Positions 9,384 to 18,928 are shown, counted from the first letter of the stretch. The stretch is 64,000 bases of DNA from Paenibacillus hunanensis (GCF_014645615.1 NZ_BMMB01000004.1:248001-312000); one strand, 5' to 3'. Translations and numbers: made by a program. Notes: generated by a model from the sequence alone, not told the origin.

Positions 9384-10100
9384 ATGAGTGAACCAATGAA
9401 TCGTATTCTCGTAGTAGATGACGAAGAGCGTATTCGCCGTCTGCTGCGCATGTATCTGGAAAAAGAAGGCTATGAAATTGAAGAGGCTGAGGATGGCGAA
9501 ACGGCGCTGCGTAAAGCGCTTGCCGACGACTACGGTCTAATTATGCTGGATCTGATGCTACCAGGCATCGATGGTATTGAAGTATGTAATCGTCTGCGCC
9601 AGTCCAAATCGACACCTGTGCTGATGCTGACTGCGAAGGGTGAAGAGGTCAACCGTGTACAGGGCTTTGAAGTGGGTGCGGATGACTATGTAGTCAAGCC
9701 ATTCAGTCCGCGCGAAGTCATTTACCGGGTGAAGGCGATTATGCGCCGTTCATCAGCGACTGCGTATCTGTCTCAGGACAGCAATTCGAGCAATAACATC
9801 GTCTTTCCGAATCTGATCATTGAGCATGATGCACATCGTGTCATGGCAAGTGGGCATGAGATTAGCTTAACACCGAAGGAATATGAGCTGCTGCACTTCC
9901 TGGCAACCTCGCCGGATAAAGTGTTTTCGCGTGAGGAATTGCTCAAGGATGTATGGAACTATGAGTTCTTCGGCGACCTGCGTACAGTCGATACGCACGT
10001 TAAGCGTTTACGTGAAAAATTGAATAAAGTCTCTCCTGAGTCAGCCGCGATGATTACTACTGTCTGGGGTGTAGGCTACAAGCTAGAGGTACCGAAGTAA
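9384..10100 (+). CDS. resD: Response regulator ResD
   Basis: A 238-residue OmpR-type regulator. The receiver domain (1-120) has the acidic pair DDE at 12-14, phospho-acceptor Asp56 in MLDLMLPG, and the Thr/Lys of MLTAKGEE and VVKPFSPRE. The winged-helix DNA-binding domain occupies the C-terminus (SLTPKEYELL, GDLRTVDTHVKRLREKL). The sequence is very close to B. subtilis ResD, which controls respiration and nitrate/nitrite genes under low oxygen. RBS AGGAGG upstream. resE follows after 1 nt, so the two are co-transcribed. Confidence 0.95.
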   Translation: MSEPMNRILVVDDEERIRRLLRMYLEKEGYEIEEAEDGETALRKALADDYGLIMLDLMLPGIDGIEVCNRLRQSKSTPVLMLTAKGEEVNRVQGFEVGADDYVVKPFSPREVIYRVKAIMRRSSATAYLSQDSNSSNNIVFPNLIIEHDAHRVMASGHEISLTPKEYELLHFLATSPDKVFSREELLKDVWNYEFFGDLRTVDTHVKRLREKLNKVSPESAAMITTVWGVGYKLEVPK

Positions 10101-10101
10101 C

Positions 10102-11538
10102 GTGGATTTCTGGAGAACACTTGTCGGTAAGCTATGGCTGACGATTAGCGGGCTCGTTGCCTGTGTGCTGCTGACACTGGGGCTATTTTTGCTGCCCTAT
10201 ATCGATACGAATTTTACGAATTCCGATGCGATTAAGCGGTTGTTTACGTATGTGTCGATTATCGGCTTTACGATGACGACATTTTTTGCCCTATTTTTGC
10301 TGACTAAGATTACACAGCCGATGCAACAGCTTATTCAGGCAACCGATGCGATCCGTAAAGGAAAGTACAATACGCGTGTCGCCCTGCATACGAGTGATGA
10401 GATCGGTCAGCTGGCAAGTGCCTTTAATCATATGGCAGAGGAGCTGGAGCGCAATATTCAGAGCCTACAGCTGGAAAAGGAGCAAATGGCGAGCGTACTG
10501 CGTAGTATGGGCGATGCTGTTATTACCTTTGACAAGCAGGGCAATATGATATTGCATAATCCGCTGGGCGAGATGATTATGGATAGCTGGCATAAAACAG
10601 GCTGGGAGCATGGTGGGCAGGAAGACGATGATACCGATACAGCCACAGCGGTATCACGTGTACCGGAGCCGCTCTACCCGCTGTTTGAGCGTGTCATTCG
10701 CGAGCGCCAGGAGGAAAGCTCCAATATTCATGTGAAGCAGCAGGTATGGGCGGTCAATATGACTCCGCTCTATTCAGCTAATGATGTACACGGTACGGTA
10801 TCTGTATTGCGTAACGTCACCGAAGAGGTGCGTACCGAGAAGATGCTACGTGACTTTGTAGCGAATGCATCGCATGAGATTCGCACACCACTGCAAATGA
10901 TTCAGGGCTATAGCGAGGCATTGCTCGATGGCATGGCTTCCTCGAAGGAAGAGAGCGATGAGCTGGTACAGGTGATCTACGAGGAATCGCTGCGAATGAG
11001 CCGTCTCGTACAGGATTTGCTCGATCTATCGCGTATGGAAGCCGGGCATATGGATATGAGCTTTGGCGAAATGAAGCTGAATGAGCTCGTTGAACGTATG
11101 GATCGCAAATTTTCCGTGCGTGCGAAGGAACGCGATCTGAAGCTGGAGGCAGGTTGTCAGCCAACGCCCTTACTCATTGAAGCGGATACAGATCGCTTAG
11201 AGCAGGTATTTACGAATCTGCTCGACAATGCATTCCGTCATACACCAGCAGGTGGACAGGTAACTGTACAGGCAGTGCTCAAGGATGAGCAGGTGAAGGT
11301 AACGTTTACGGATACTGGAGCTGGTATTCCGCAGGAGGATCTGCCGCATATATTTGAACGCTTTTATAAAGCCGACAAAGCACGTGTGCGCGGTGAATCC
11401 GGTGGTACAGGATTGGGGCTTGCCATCGTACGCAACATTGTCGAAGCACATCATGGGACGATTCATGCGGATAGCGAGGTAGGGAAGGGAACCACCTTTA
11501 CGTTACTGCTGCCGATACGTCATACGAATCGCGTGTAG
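10102..11538 (+). CDS. resE: Sensor histidine kinase, ResE-like, with very short external loop
   Basis: A 478-residue membrane kinase starting at GTG 10102. Two transmembrane helices (about 12-32 and 48-68) enclose only about 15 external residues. Then come HAMP (70-122), PAS (125-240), HisKA with phospho-His258 in ANASHEIRTP, and HATPase_c with the N, G1 (DTGAGI) and G2 (GGTGLGLA) boxes. It partners ResD, its immediate upstream neighbour. B. subtilis ResE is about 110 residues longer, mainly because of a large extracytoplasmic domain that is lacking here. Sensing is probably through the PAS domain or membrane. Confidence 0.88.
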   Translation: MDFWRTLVGKLWLTISGLVACVLLTLGLFLLPYIDTNFTNSDAIKRLFTYVSIIGFTMTTFFALFLLTKITQPMQQLIQATDAIRKGKYNTRVALHTSDEIGQLASAFNHMAEELERNIQSLQLEKEQMASVLRSMGDAVITFDKQGNMILHNPLGEMIMDSWHKTGWEHGGQEDDDTDTATAVSRVPEPLYPLFERVIRERQEESSNIHVKQQVWAVNMTPLYSANDVHGTVSVLRNVTEEVRTEKMLRDFVANASHEIRTPLQMIQGYSEALLDGMASSKEESDELVQVIYEESLRMSRLVQDLLDLSRMEAGHMDMSFGEMKLNELVERMDRKFSVRAKERDLKLEAGCQPTPLLIEADTDRLEQVFTNLLDNAFRHTPAGGQVTVQAVLKDEQVKVTFTDTGAGIPQEDLPHIFERFYKADKARVRGESGGTGLGLAIVRNIVEAHHGTIHADSEVGKGTTFTLLLPIRHTNRV

Positions 11539-11635
11539 CGACCTGGTGCTAAACGTGCCTAATCGGATAGATAGCATGCTCAAGAAGATCATCTAATCTA
11601 TTTAAAAAGTGAACGTAGTAGGATGGAATCATATT

Positions 11636-11746
11636 AAAAGCCTCTGTCACATCGTAGTGCTCTTCGCAATGGACATTAGAAGCCCTTATGGGGGTCAACA
11701 AATGTACATGCAGAGAGCCACGCTAACGCTGTGACAGAGGCTTTTT
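11636..11746 (+). terminator. Long-loop inverted repeat ending the resDE transcript
   Basis: Arms 11636-11651 and 11730-11745 (AAAGCCTCTGTCACA and its complement) are perfectly complementary over about 15 bp, with roughly 78 nt between. The right arm runs into TTTTTG. The loop is unusually long for a simple terminator, so it may hold further structure. Confidence 0.6.
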
Positions 11747-11784
11747 GTTATGTTATCTGATTTCTTTCGTTTAGAGGGATACTC

Positions 11785-12258
11785 TTATAATATAATGCCC
11801 AGAATACCACCTGCTATAAATGCCAGACCCATCAAAATAATCGAGGTAATCATACAGCCAGCACCATTCACGCCGCTTGCAATGACGGCTTGCTGTGGAC
11901 GCTGTGGATTGTACATAATATTCATTCGCTTGCCAAGACGCTGGAAGGAAACGCTGGTGCTGTACGGATTCCCAAATTGAATGCGTTGACCGGAAGTGGT
12001 ATAAAATTCGATCTTCAATTCGCGTGTATACCGAGTGTCCACAGGATCTTCACGATCAAACGGCGTAATATCCACATCGATATCCAGATTTGCATCGATG
12101 ACTGTACCTGTCGTACGCATCCAATGTCTTTTGCGATATCGGTGCTTTTTCAGCATATAAAAGGCGAGATACAGCATCAGCAATCCGACCAGAGCAAATA
12201 GAGGTGCCAGTAAAGGCGAACTAAAATGAAACCAGTACACATTAAAATCAATCGACAT
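11785..12258 (-). CDS. DUF3592-like membrane protein
   Basis: A 157-residue protein with a transmembrane helix near residues 17-35 and another at the C-terminus (about 132-156). The intervening soluble segment (45-125) starts with the TTGTVID motif and contains DTRYTRELKIEFYTTSG and LGKRMNIMYNPQRPQQA, typical of DUF3592 proteins. Function is unknown; such proteins are small membrane-tethered beta domains. It stands alone, convergent with resE. Confidence 0.7.
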   Translation of the reverse strand: MSIDFNVYWFHFSSPLLAPLFALVGLLMLYLAFYMLKKHRYRKRHWMRTTGTVIDANLDIDVDITPFDREDPVDTRYTRELKIEFYTTSGQRIQFGNPYSTSVSFQRLGKRMNIMYNPQRPQQAVIASGVNGAGCMITSIILMGLAFIAGGILGIIL

Positions 12259-12357
12259 CGTTTAAAAACTCCTAGTATGTAATATGGATATGAATAGTAG
12301 TAAGGAATTGCAATACCCTACTTCTTATATATATCGTTCACTAGCTCATAAAATAAT

Positions 12358-12446
12358 AGCCTGCTATCGATACTAACCTGAAATGATCCTCGTCCCGTGC
12401 GATAGAGGACGATACAATCATGTTCCGATTTGCGCGATAGCAGGCT
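12358..12446 (-). terminator. Long-loop inverted repeat downstream of serA
   Basis: AGCCTGCTATCG (12358-12369) is complementary to 12435-12446, with 65 nt between that can form a further short hairpin. Read on the minus strand it is followed by ATTATTTTAT and lies about 80 nt after the serA stop. Confidence 0.5.
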
Positions 12447-12525
12447 TTGATCTAGCTATAGTGGTAATCTCAATGATCTATTTAATACATACACTCACAT
12501 AACGGTAAGGATAAGAATCCTTTTA

Positions 12526-14118
12526 TTATACGAGTACAACAACCTGTGCCGTATTCAGGTTTGGCAGCTCGACCAATCCGAGCAGCACATCCTTCGGTAC
12601 ATCTTTATCGACGGTCAGAATCATAATCGCTTCGCCACCCTCGATTTTACGTCCCACTTGCATGGACGCGATGTTCACGTTCTTTTGACCGAGCAGGGAA
12701 CCAACATTACCGATGATACCTGGTTTATCCGTATGGGATACGAGAATCTGGTGACCGGCTGGCAGTACGTCAACCGAATAGTCGTTAATACGCACGATAC
12801 GCTCGCCATAGCCACTCAGCAGTGTGCCAGCTACCTGCTGTGTGCTGCCATCCTGTGCAGTCAGCGTCACGGTGATCAGGTTCGTAAAGCCACGAGTGGA
12901 TGGAGCGCTCGTTACGATCACATTCAGGTCGCGCACCTTCGCCAGATGAAGCGAGTTCACGATGTTCGCTTCCGAGCCCAGATGACGGGACAGAATGCCT
13001 TTCAAAATATAACGTGTCAGCGGCTGTGTATCCACCTCGGACAGCTCACCTGCATAGTCGATACGGATTTCCTGAATCGCCTGTGCAGAGATTTGAGCGG
13101 CAAAGCTACCCAGCTTTTCACCCAGACCGAAGTATGGCTGGAGCTTGTTCATAACGCTAGCTGCCACTGGAGGCATATTGACTGCATTTTTGAACGGCTC
13201 ATCACGCAGAATGTGTAGCACCTGCTCGGACACGTCGATCGCTACATTTTCCTGTGCTTCTACAGTCGAAGCACCCAGGTGAGGCGTTACGATAATGTTC
13301 GGATTGTGCAGGAATGGATGATCTGCCTGTGGTGGCTCACTTTCAAATACGTCGAACGCTGCGCCAGCTACAATGCCTGCATTGATCGCTTCAACAAGTG
13401 CCAGCTCATCCACAACACCGCCGCGTGCACAGTTCACGATGCGCATGCCTTTTTTCATGATGGCAAATTGTGGAGTGGAGATCATATGCTTCGTTTCCGG
13501 TGTTAGTGGTGTATGCACTGTCATAAAGTCTGCGTTCTGCAAAATATCATCTACGCTCGCCAGCTTCACGCCCATTTTCTCCGCACGCTCCTGCGTAAGG
13601 AATGGATCATAACCGAGAATGTCCATACCGAATGCTTTGGCACGCTTGGCTACCTCGCTACCGATGCGTCCCATACCGAGTACGCCCAGTGTTTTGTTAC
13701 GTAGTTCGACGCCGAGGAAAGATTTACGATCCCATGTACCACCGATGGTTTTGGCATACGCCTGTGGAATATGACGCGCTAGCGCCATCATCATGGCAAA
13801 GGTATGCTCACACGTTGTAATCGTATTACCATCTGGAGCATTGATAACGATAATCCCACTCTGTGTAGCAGCTTCCAGATCGATATTGTCAACACCAACA
13901 CCTGCGCGTCCAACAACCTTCAGCTTCGTTGCCGCTTGCATAATACGAGCAGTAACGGTTGTTTGACTGCGTACGAGCAGTGCATCATATTCACCAATAA
14001 TCGCAACGAGCTCATCTTCACTGAGGCCTGTCTTTTTGTCTACCTCAATATCGTTTGCATCCACCAGCTGTTGAATTCCCAGATCGCTGATCGGATCGGA
14101 TACCAGTACCTTAAACAT
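12526..14118 (-). CDS. serA: D-3-phosphoglycerate dehydrogenase
   Basis: A 530-residue enzyme for the first committed step of serine synthesis: 3-phosphoglycerate + NAD+ to 3-phosphohydroxypyruvate. The Rossmann motif [21 protein letters not shown] and the catalytic Arg/Glu/His elements ([19 protein letters not shown]) are present. The long C-terminus holds an intervening substrate-binding domain (about 320-450) and an ACT domain (from about 455, [19 protein letters not shown]) that usually binds serine. This is the long SerA form. RBS GGAGGAGG. An upstream T-box leader couples expression to tRNA charging. Confidence 0.96.
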   Translation of the reverse strand: MFKVLVSDPISDLGIQQLVDANDIEVDKKTGLSEDELVAIIGEYDALLVRSQTTVTARIMQAATKLKVVGRAGVGVDNIDLEAATQSGIIVINAPDGNTITTCEHTFAMMMALARHIPQAYAKTIGGTWDRKSFLGVELRNKTLGVLGMGRIGSEVAKRAKAFGMDILGYDPFLTQERAEKMGVKLASVDDILQNADFMTVHTPLTPETKHMISTPQFAIMKKGMRIVNCARGGVVDELALVEAINAGIVAGAAFDVFESEPPQADHPFLHNPNIIVTPHLGASTVEAQENVAIDVSEQVLHILRDEPFKNAVNMPPVAASVMNKLQPYFGLGEKLGSFAAQISAQAIQEIRIDYAGELSEVDTQPLTRYILKGILSRHLGSEANIVNSLHLAKVRDLNVIVTSAPSTRGFTNLITVTLTAQDGSTQQVAGTLLSGYGERIVRINDYSVDVLPAGHQILVSHTDKPGIIGNVGSLLGQKNVNIASMQVGRKIEGGEAIMILTVDKDVPKDVLLGLVELPNLNTAQVVVLV

Positions 14119-14384
14119 GTTATTGTTCCTCCTCCAAAATGGTCATTCCTTCGTCATTGTACGTATGATGGGTCATTGTAACTTGCAAAGTACAGCAAAA
14201 TTTATATGAACATCTGTTACTGTCGCCAGCGCTGACACGCAGTAGCAAATGTTAATATTAAATAGGGTCTGTCTGAAGCATGGAAGATCATTGTTTGGGG
14301 CGCATATGCCCTGTTCGAGGTTTTGATTAACTATGGCTGATTAGTGGATGAACGCAGTAACGCATCGAAGCGAAATTCATACAA

Positions 14385-14660
14385 AAAAAGCACTCATCCG
14401 CATACTACGATCGTAGCAAAGGGACGAGAGCTATCGTGGTACCACCCTAATTCGCTGCTCTCTCACAAGAGCAAGCCTTATGGTCAAGCTGGAACTTGAC
14501 CGGATCGTTAACGGGATCATCCGACTGTACCTACTAACATGTTCAATACAGTGACTCCGGAGCGCTCAAAGCGACGACAGGCTTACCGGTTTGCACCAAC
14601 CACCGGCTCTCTGAAAACCTGAACTGAAGCTTTTCTCCTTCATTGGCGTTCGTGTTGATT
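14385..14660 (-). promoter_or_regulatory. T-box leader upstream of serA
   Basis: On the minus strand the conserved T-box core AGGGTGGTACCACG reads near 14436-14453. It is followed by a terminator made of GCTCTCGTCC pairing with GGATGAGTGC, then seven Ts (near 14391). A Stem I distal loop with AGAGAGCCGG is at about 14601-14612. An uncharged cognate tRNA would stabilise the antiterminator and switch serA on. A UCC codon (Ser) preceding GGAG on the 3' side of Stem I is a plausible specifier, but I cannot fold it with certainty. Confidence 0.9.
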
Positions 14661-14672
14661 TAATTGTTTCAT

Positions 14673-14701
14673 AATGTATCATGGGTTACATGGCATGTCA
14701 A
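14673..14701 (-). promoter_or_regulatory. Promoter of the T-box/serA transcript
   Basis: TTGACA (14696-14701) and TACATT (14673-14678) with a 17-nt spacer on the minus strand, placed just upstream of the T-box leader. Confidence 0.7.
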
Positions 14702-15093
14702 TAACGATTTTAAATTAAAAACACGAATATTAAAGTGACTCACTCGTCATAACATACGTATTCGCTGTATCTGGCTTTTATTGTAACGCAGGAATGTGAG
14801 ATAATACAATCATAACTGTGCTGAACGACAAAAATAGGCGTATAGGTACCTGTAATGGATCGCTTGTATAGGCACAGCGAACGATTTGTATACAGGGGCT
14901 CCGACAGCTCTAATGAACATGCTATAATACATGCTCGGAATGCTGTATTGCTGACTGGCGGGGATTGTTTTGCCATCTATGCAATATTACATAAGGGTGC
15001 GACTTCTTGCCATCCGGAGCGTATGTAGGAATAGTTATCTCCAGACTAAACGGTCACCTCACCGTGTGCTCCGTCATCCAAAGGATCGTGATT
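14702..15093 (+). other. Intergenic region before the CPBP protease gene
   Basis: No convincing gene on either strand. A TATAAT at 14921-14926 on the plus strand may be the -10 of the downstream gene's promoter, but no good -35 is visible at the right distance. Confidence 0.4.
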
Positions 15094-15687
15094 ATGAAAA
15101 AGAAGAAGTTCCGTTCATTCAAATTACAACGGGTGCAGCCCGAACAACTTACAGATCGTCTGTTGCTTGCTAATTTGTATTTAACACAGGGGATCACGTT
15201 GATTGCTGGTCTGATCTGGATCTGGCTGCAAGGACGTAATCCGTTCTCGCTGCTCGTTTTACCGCCAGGCTTCGAGTTTATCTGGTGGGGGCTAGGGCTT
15301 GCAGCAGCGATGCTGCTGGTTGATCTATTTATCTCACGTATTGTGCCAGAGAGCAGTATGGACGATGGCGGCATTAACGAGATGATTTTCAAAAATCGTC
15401 CGTTATGGCATATTATCATCATTACACTCATGGTCGGTATCTGTGAGGAATTGTTGTTCCGTGGTGCGATTCAATATGCGTTTGGGCCGTACTGGACGAG
15501 CATTTTGTTTGCGGCGATTCATTTTCGTTATCTACGTCATTGGATTCCTACAGGCTGGGTGTTTGTCAGTAGCTATGCGCTTGGGTATATTTATATTGAA
15601 TCCGGTACATTATGGGCACCTATCTTATGTCATTTTATGATTGACCTGATATCCGGTCTGATTATTTCGTTGCGGAGGGAAAAATGA
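15094..15687 (+). CDS. CPBP-family intramembrane metalloprotease
   Basis: A 197-residue membrane protein of the CAAX-prenyl-protease-like/bacteriocin-processing (CPBP, Abi) family. The signature residues are all present: EELLFRG (EExxxR), FAAIHF (FxxxH) and CHFMID (HxxxN/D-type). An earlier in-frame start at 15007 lacks an RBS; the ATG at 15094 follows AAAGGA and opens with MKKKKFRSF. B. subtilis has YpbD in the same relative place. The substrate is unknown. The gene overlaps the next by 4 nt. Confidence 0.85.
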   Translation: MKKKKFRSFKLQRVQPEQLTDRLLLANLYLTQGITLIAGLIWIWLQGRNPFSLLVLPPGFEFIWWGLGLAAAMLLVDLFISRIVPESSMDDGGINEMIFKNRPLWHIIIITLMVGICEELLFRGAIQYAFGPYWTSILFAAIHFRYLRHWIPTGWVFVSSYALGYIYIESGTLWAPILCHFMIDLISGLIISLRREK

Positions 15688-16055
15688 GCGAACGTCTAAG
15701 CAGGTTGGAACGCTATGGAACTCATCGGGATGAAGGTTTACTTACGAGTGGGCGAATTAAGGTGCCTGGAGGTCGTAGTAATCGGTCATCACGAACGGTA
15801 AGGAAAGCGTCATATCAACCATTACAACCAAATGGAGAAGCAGCAGAGCATGAGCTTGGTCAAGAGGAAGAAGAGGATAAGGAATACGCGCCTCGCAGCA
15901 CGATCTATCCATCTCGTAAAATCAAGCTGGCAAAATTTTTCTACGGTTACCTGATCTTTATGTTTGTTGTGCTCACAGGGATGCTGCTCTGGTGGGGCTT
16001 TAAGCTGTCGGGCTTCACGCTCACATGGAGCTGGTTCAAGCAGCTGACGATGTGA
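15684..16055 (+). CDS. Hypothetical single-span membrane protein
   Basis: 123 residues: a highly charged, Arg/Glu-rich, probably disordered N-terminal two-thirds, then one strong transmembrane helix (about 88-112) and a short tail. It overlaps the protease gene by ATGA, so it is translationally coupled and may act with it. I recognise no family. Confidence 0.65.
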   Translation: MSERLSRLERYGTHRDEGLLTSGRIKVPGGRSNRSSRTVRKASYQPLQPNGEAAEHELGQEEEEDKEYAPRSTIYPSRKIKLAKFFYGYLIFMFVVLTGMLLWWGFKLSGFTLTWSWFKQLTM

Positions 16056-16116
16056 GTTAGCAGAAGAGTAAGTGCCGCTTCTAGGGTAGCTCGCTTTAGC
16101 GAACGATAAACATAGC

Positions 16117-16159
16117 AAAAAACGCAGAGTGCGGATGATGATCCGGCTCTGCGTTTTTT
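16117..16159. terminator. Bidirectional terminator
   Basis: AAAAAACGCAGAG pairs with CTCTGCGTTTTTT around an inner CGGAT/ATCCG stem. It is placed between the plus-strand membrane protein gene and the minus-strand deacetylase gene and can serve both. Confidence 0.85.
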
Positions 16160-16192
16160 GGCTTCTTTTCAGTTACAGGTTGGAAGCTGCCT

Positions 16193-17128
16193 TTATTGCA
16201 TCTTATTATCAATCACATTCGGATCAACAAAGGTATAGCCTTTGGCTTCCAGCTTGGTCAGCAGGCGATCCAGAGCCTCAACCGTCCACGGCAGCTCATG
16301 CATCAGAATAATGCTGCCGGAATGAAGCTGATCCATGACGTTCGTAATTACCGCATCCGGGTCTTTCTGATTGACCCAGTCCAGTGAGCCGACTGACCAG
16401 TTCATGTAGAGCATATCATGCTTTTTCGCAAGCTCATGCACCGTATCGTTGGTAGCGCCATTCGGTGCGCGTAGAAAGCGTGGAGAGACATTAATCGTTT
16501 TCTCAATCAATGTCTGGGTGTCCTCAATTTGCTGAGTTACCTTTGCCTTCGATTCCTTTTTCAGCACGATATGGTCATATGTATGATTACCGATAACACC
16601 GCCACGATCATGAATCAGCTTGAGCAGCTCTGGATGGCTTTTAATCCGATAGCCATTTACGAAGAAAATCGCCTTCGCATTGTGCTTATCCAGCGTATCC
16701 ATCATACTGTTGATCATTTTTTCGTCCTTGGGGCCATCGTCAAATGTGAGCAAAACGACTTTTTTTGGAGTGGCTTCGGATTCTTCATTCGGTACGATGT
16801 TATAGCTTTTGTTCATATGGTACGTGTAGGCTGCCTCTGCCTTGTCGCCAGTAGCAGCGGTGCCCTCATTGTTGCCGGTCGCTGCTCCTCCAGTGGTAGA
16901 AGAAGCTGTAGCATCGGTCGAGCCTGCTGCTGTCGTATCGCCGCTACCATTGGAGCTCGCTTCGTCGGTTGCCGCGCCTTCATTGTTAGTTGAGGAAGCC
17001 GCTGGAGCGTTCTCACTTTGCTGACTGGTGTTCTCTGCTGGAGCACTCTGGTTGGTTGCGGGACTGCTGCACGCGGATAATATCAGAAGCGAGAGAAGCA
17101 TGCAGGCTGCTGTTTTGCTTTTCATCAT
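16193..17128 (-). CDS. Polysaccharide deacetylase lipoprotein (NodB domain)
   Basis: A 311-residue surface lipoprotein: signal peptide with lipobox LSAC (Cys about 20), a Ser/Thr/Ala/Gly-rich spacer (about 24-95), then a NodB carbohydrate esterase 4 domain. Motifs are LTFDDGP (catalytic Asp and metal Asp), GNHTYDH (metal His pair) and RAPNGAT. It probably removes acetyl groups from cell-wall glycans. Convergent with the upstream plus-strand genes. The spacer composition is typical of wall-spanning linkers. Confidence 0.9.
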   Translation of the reverse strand: MMKSKTAACMLLSLLILSACSSPATNQSAPAENTSQQSENAPAASSTNNEGAATDEASSNGSGDTTAAGSTDATASSTTGGAATGNNEGTAATGDKAEAAYTYHMNKSYNIVPNEESEATPKKVVLLTFDDGPKDEKMINSMMDTLDKHNAKAIFFVNGYRIKSHPELLKLIHDRGGVIGNHTYDHIVLKKESKAKVTQQIEDTQTLIEKTINVSPRFLRAPNGATNDTVHELAKKHDMLYMNWSVGSLDWVNQKDPDAVITNVMDQLHSGSIILMHELPWTVEALDRLLTKLEAKGYTFVDPNVIDNKMQ

Positions 17129-17486
17129 ATTCAGCTCTTTTCCATTATGTATTGGGGTGCGTGTTGATCACATGTACGCATCGCTATGTAAATTAAACCC
17201 ATAAAAGGAACAGAAAATCAACCATCCCTCTAATTTTACATCTCGTAAACGCACGGCATCCTATTAACCTTAACGCTCGTTTGATGAATCATAAATGGTT
17301 GATTTATGCCCGAATTCCGCACCAAATCGAGGAATTATGTCCGAAGCGTTTTATTACGTGCATTTGCGGATAATAAATGGTAACATAGTGAATATAGCAT
17401 CGCTATATTTATCATCAAATGAATAGGGAATAAATGACCGGTCATTCACCGTTGTCATAACCTATGTTTTTAAGGGGGATCCTATC
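17129..17486 (+). other. Intergenic region upstream of mecA
   Basis: No gene seen. A perfect 12-bp palindrome ATGACCGGTCAT at 17434-17445 lies about 40 nt before mecA and could be an operator. An A/T-rich stretch around 17360-17420 may hold the promoter, but no clear -35/-10 pair stands out. Confidence 0.4.
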
Positions 17487-18098
17487 ATGAAAATAGAAAG
17501 ATTGAGCTCAGACAAAATACGGATTTTCCTTACGTTTGACGATCTGACTGAGCGCGGGATTCAAAAGGAAGATATGTGGCAGGAGATTCCCAAGGTGCAT
17601 GACCTGTTCACTGAAATGATGGATCAGGCCTATACAGAGCTTGGATTTGATGCTACTGGTCCTCTGGCTGTTGAAGTATTTGCACTTCCGGCGCAGGGAA
17701 TGGTAGTGATCGTTACTCGCGGTAAATATGATCAGCATCTCGGTACGATGAACGAAGATGATCTGGCAGATGAGATATACGAAATGGAAGTCACACTGGA
17801 GGAAACCGATTTTATCGCGTATTCCTTTAAGGATTTTGAGACGTTAATCGAAGCAGCACATACATTATCGCAAAATGTAACCGAAGCTGGTCGACTGTAT
17901 CATTACAGAGACCAATGGGTATTCACGCTTGATCCCGCGGATGTGGACATGTCCAAGCATGCTGCGTTGATCGCCGTACTGGCCGAGTTTGGTGATGCAA
18001 CATCACTGACCGAAGCCGTGCTGGACGAATATGGAAAAGTCGTTATGTCTGAGAACGCGATTCAGACCATTTGTGAACATTTCAAACGCAATGACTGA
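17487..18098 (+). CDS. mecA: Adaptor protein MecA
   Basis: A 203-residue adaptor that delivers substrates (ComK and others) to the ClpC-ClpP protease and helps ClpC assemble. The N-terminal substrate-binding domain (MKIERLSSDKIRIFLTFDDL, residues 1-80) and C-terminal ClpC-binding domain (about 110-203, with AYSFKDFETLIEAA) match MecA. The middle linker is acidic. Length is in the family range (about 200-230). RBS AAGGGGGAT. Monocistronic in appearance. Confidence 0.93.
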   Translation: MKIERLSSDKIRIFLTFDDLTERGIQKEDMWQEIPKVHDLFTEMMDQAYTELGFDATGPLAVEVFALPAQGMVVIVTRGKYDQHLGTMNEDDLADEIYEMEVTLEETDFIAYSFKDFETLIEAAHTLSQNVTEAGRLYHYRDQWVFTLDPADVDMSKHAALIAVLAEFGDATSLTEAVLDEYGKVVMSENAIQTICEHFKRND

Positions 18099-18222
18099 TT
18101 GAAAACAAGGCATCCGGGTAGTCCTTCATTCTGAATAGTCCTAGCTGACCGGAAGGAGTTCCTGTTCGCATGCTACGGTGATGTTGCCGGTCGCAGGGCT
18201 ATATTAATGAGGGGGTATACGG

Positions 18223-18921
18223 GTGTCTTTATTTTCAGTTCTCATGGCTGCAATCGCTCCGGGCATTGCGCTATTGATTTATTTTTACCTGAAGGATAAG
18301 TATGACACCGAGCCGCTGCATTTGGTCGCCCGCTTTTTTGTGTTTGGTATTGCTATCGTCTTTCCGATCATGATTATTCAGCGCGCGCTCATTTTGGGGC
18401 TTGGCGATAATCCATATGTGGATTCGTTTATTATTTCCTCCGGTGTAGAGGAAACGATCAAATGGTTCATACTGTATCATATTTTGTACAACCATACCGA
18501 GTTTGACGAGCCGTATGACAGTATTGTGTATGCGGTAGCGATCGGTCTAGGCTTCGCTACATTGGAAAATGTACTGTATGCCCTGTACAACTCGATGTCG
18601 ATCATGTCCTTGCTTGGACGCGGGCTGCTGCCGGTATCCGGACATGCATTGTTCGGCGTGATTATGGGTTATTATATGGGCAAAGCCAAATTCAACACGA
18701 ATTCGCGCAAGCGACGCTGGGTCATCCTGCTGTCGCTGATCCTGCCGATTTTCTGGCATGGCGTGTATGATTTCATTTTGAACACGTTCACCCAGAACTG
18801 GCTCTGGTACATCGTACCGCTCATGCTGTTCCTATGGTACGGTGGTATGCTCAAGATCGCTCGTGCGAACAGCCGCTCACCACTACGGTTTGTGAAGCGC
18901 GAGGAAGAAATCAATACGTAA
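18223..18921 (+). CDS. prsW: PrsW-family intramembrane glutamic protease
   Basis: A 232-residue multi-pass protease. The family motifs SSGVEETIKW (catalytic Glu pair), GFATLENVLY, GHALFGVIMGY and WHGVYDF are all present. B. subtilis PrsW makes the first cut in anti-sigma factor RsiW. GTG start at 18223 behind GAGGGGG. B. subtilis has sleB-ypeB next to prsW; neither is present here. Confidence 0.93.
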   Translation: MSLFSVLMAAIAPGIALLIYFYLKDKYDTEPLHLVARFFVFGIAIVFPIMIIQRALILGLGDNPYVDSFIISSGVEETIKWFILYHILYNHTEFDEPYDSIVYAVAIGLGFATLENVLYALYNSMSIMSLLGRGLLPVSGHALFGVIMGYYMGKAKFNTNSRKRRWVILLSLILPIFWHGVYDFILNTFTQNWLWYIVPLMLFLWYGGMLKIARANSRSPLRFVKREEEINT

Positions 18922-18928
18922 TCGATAG

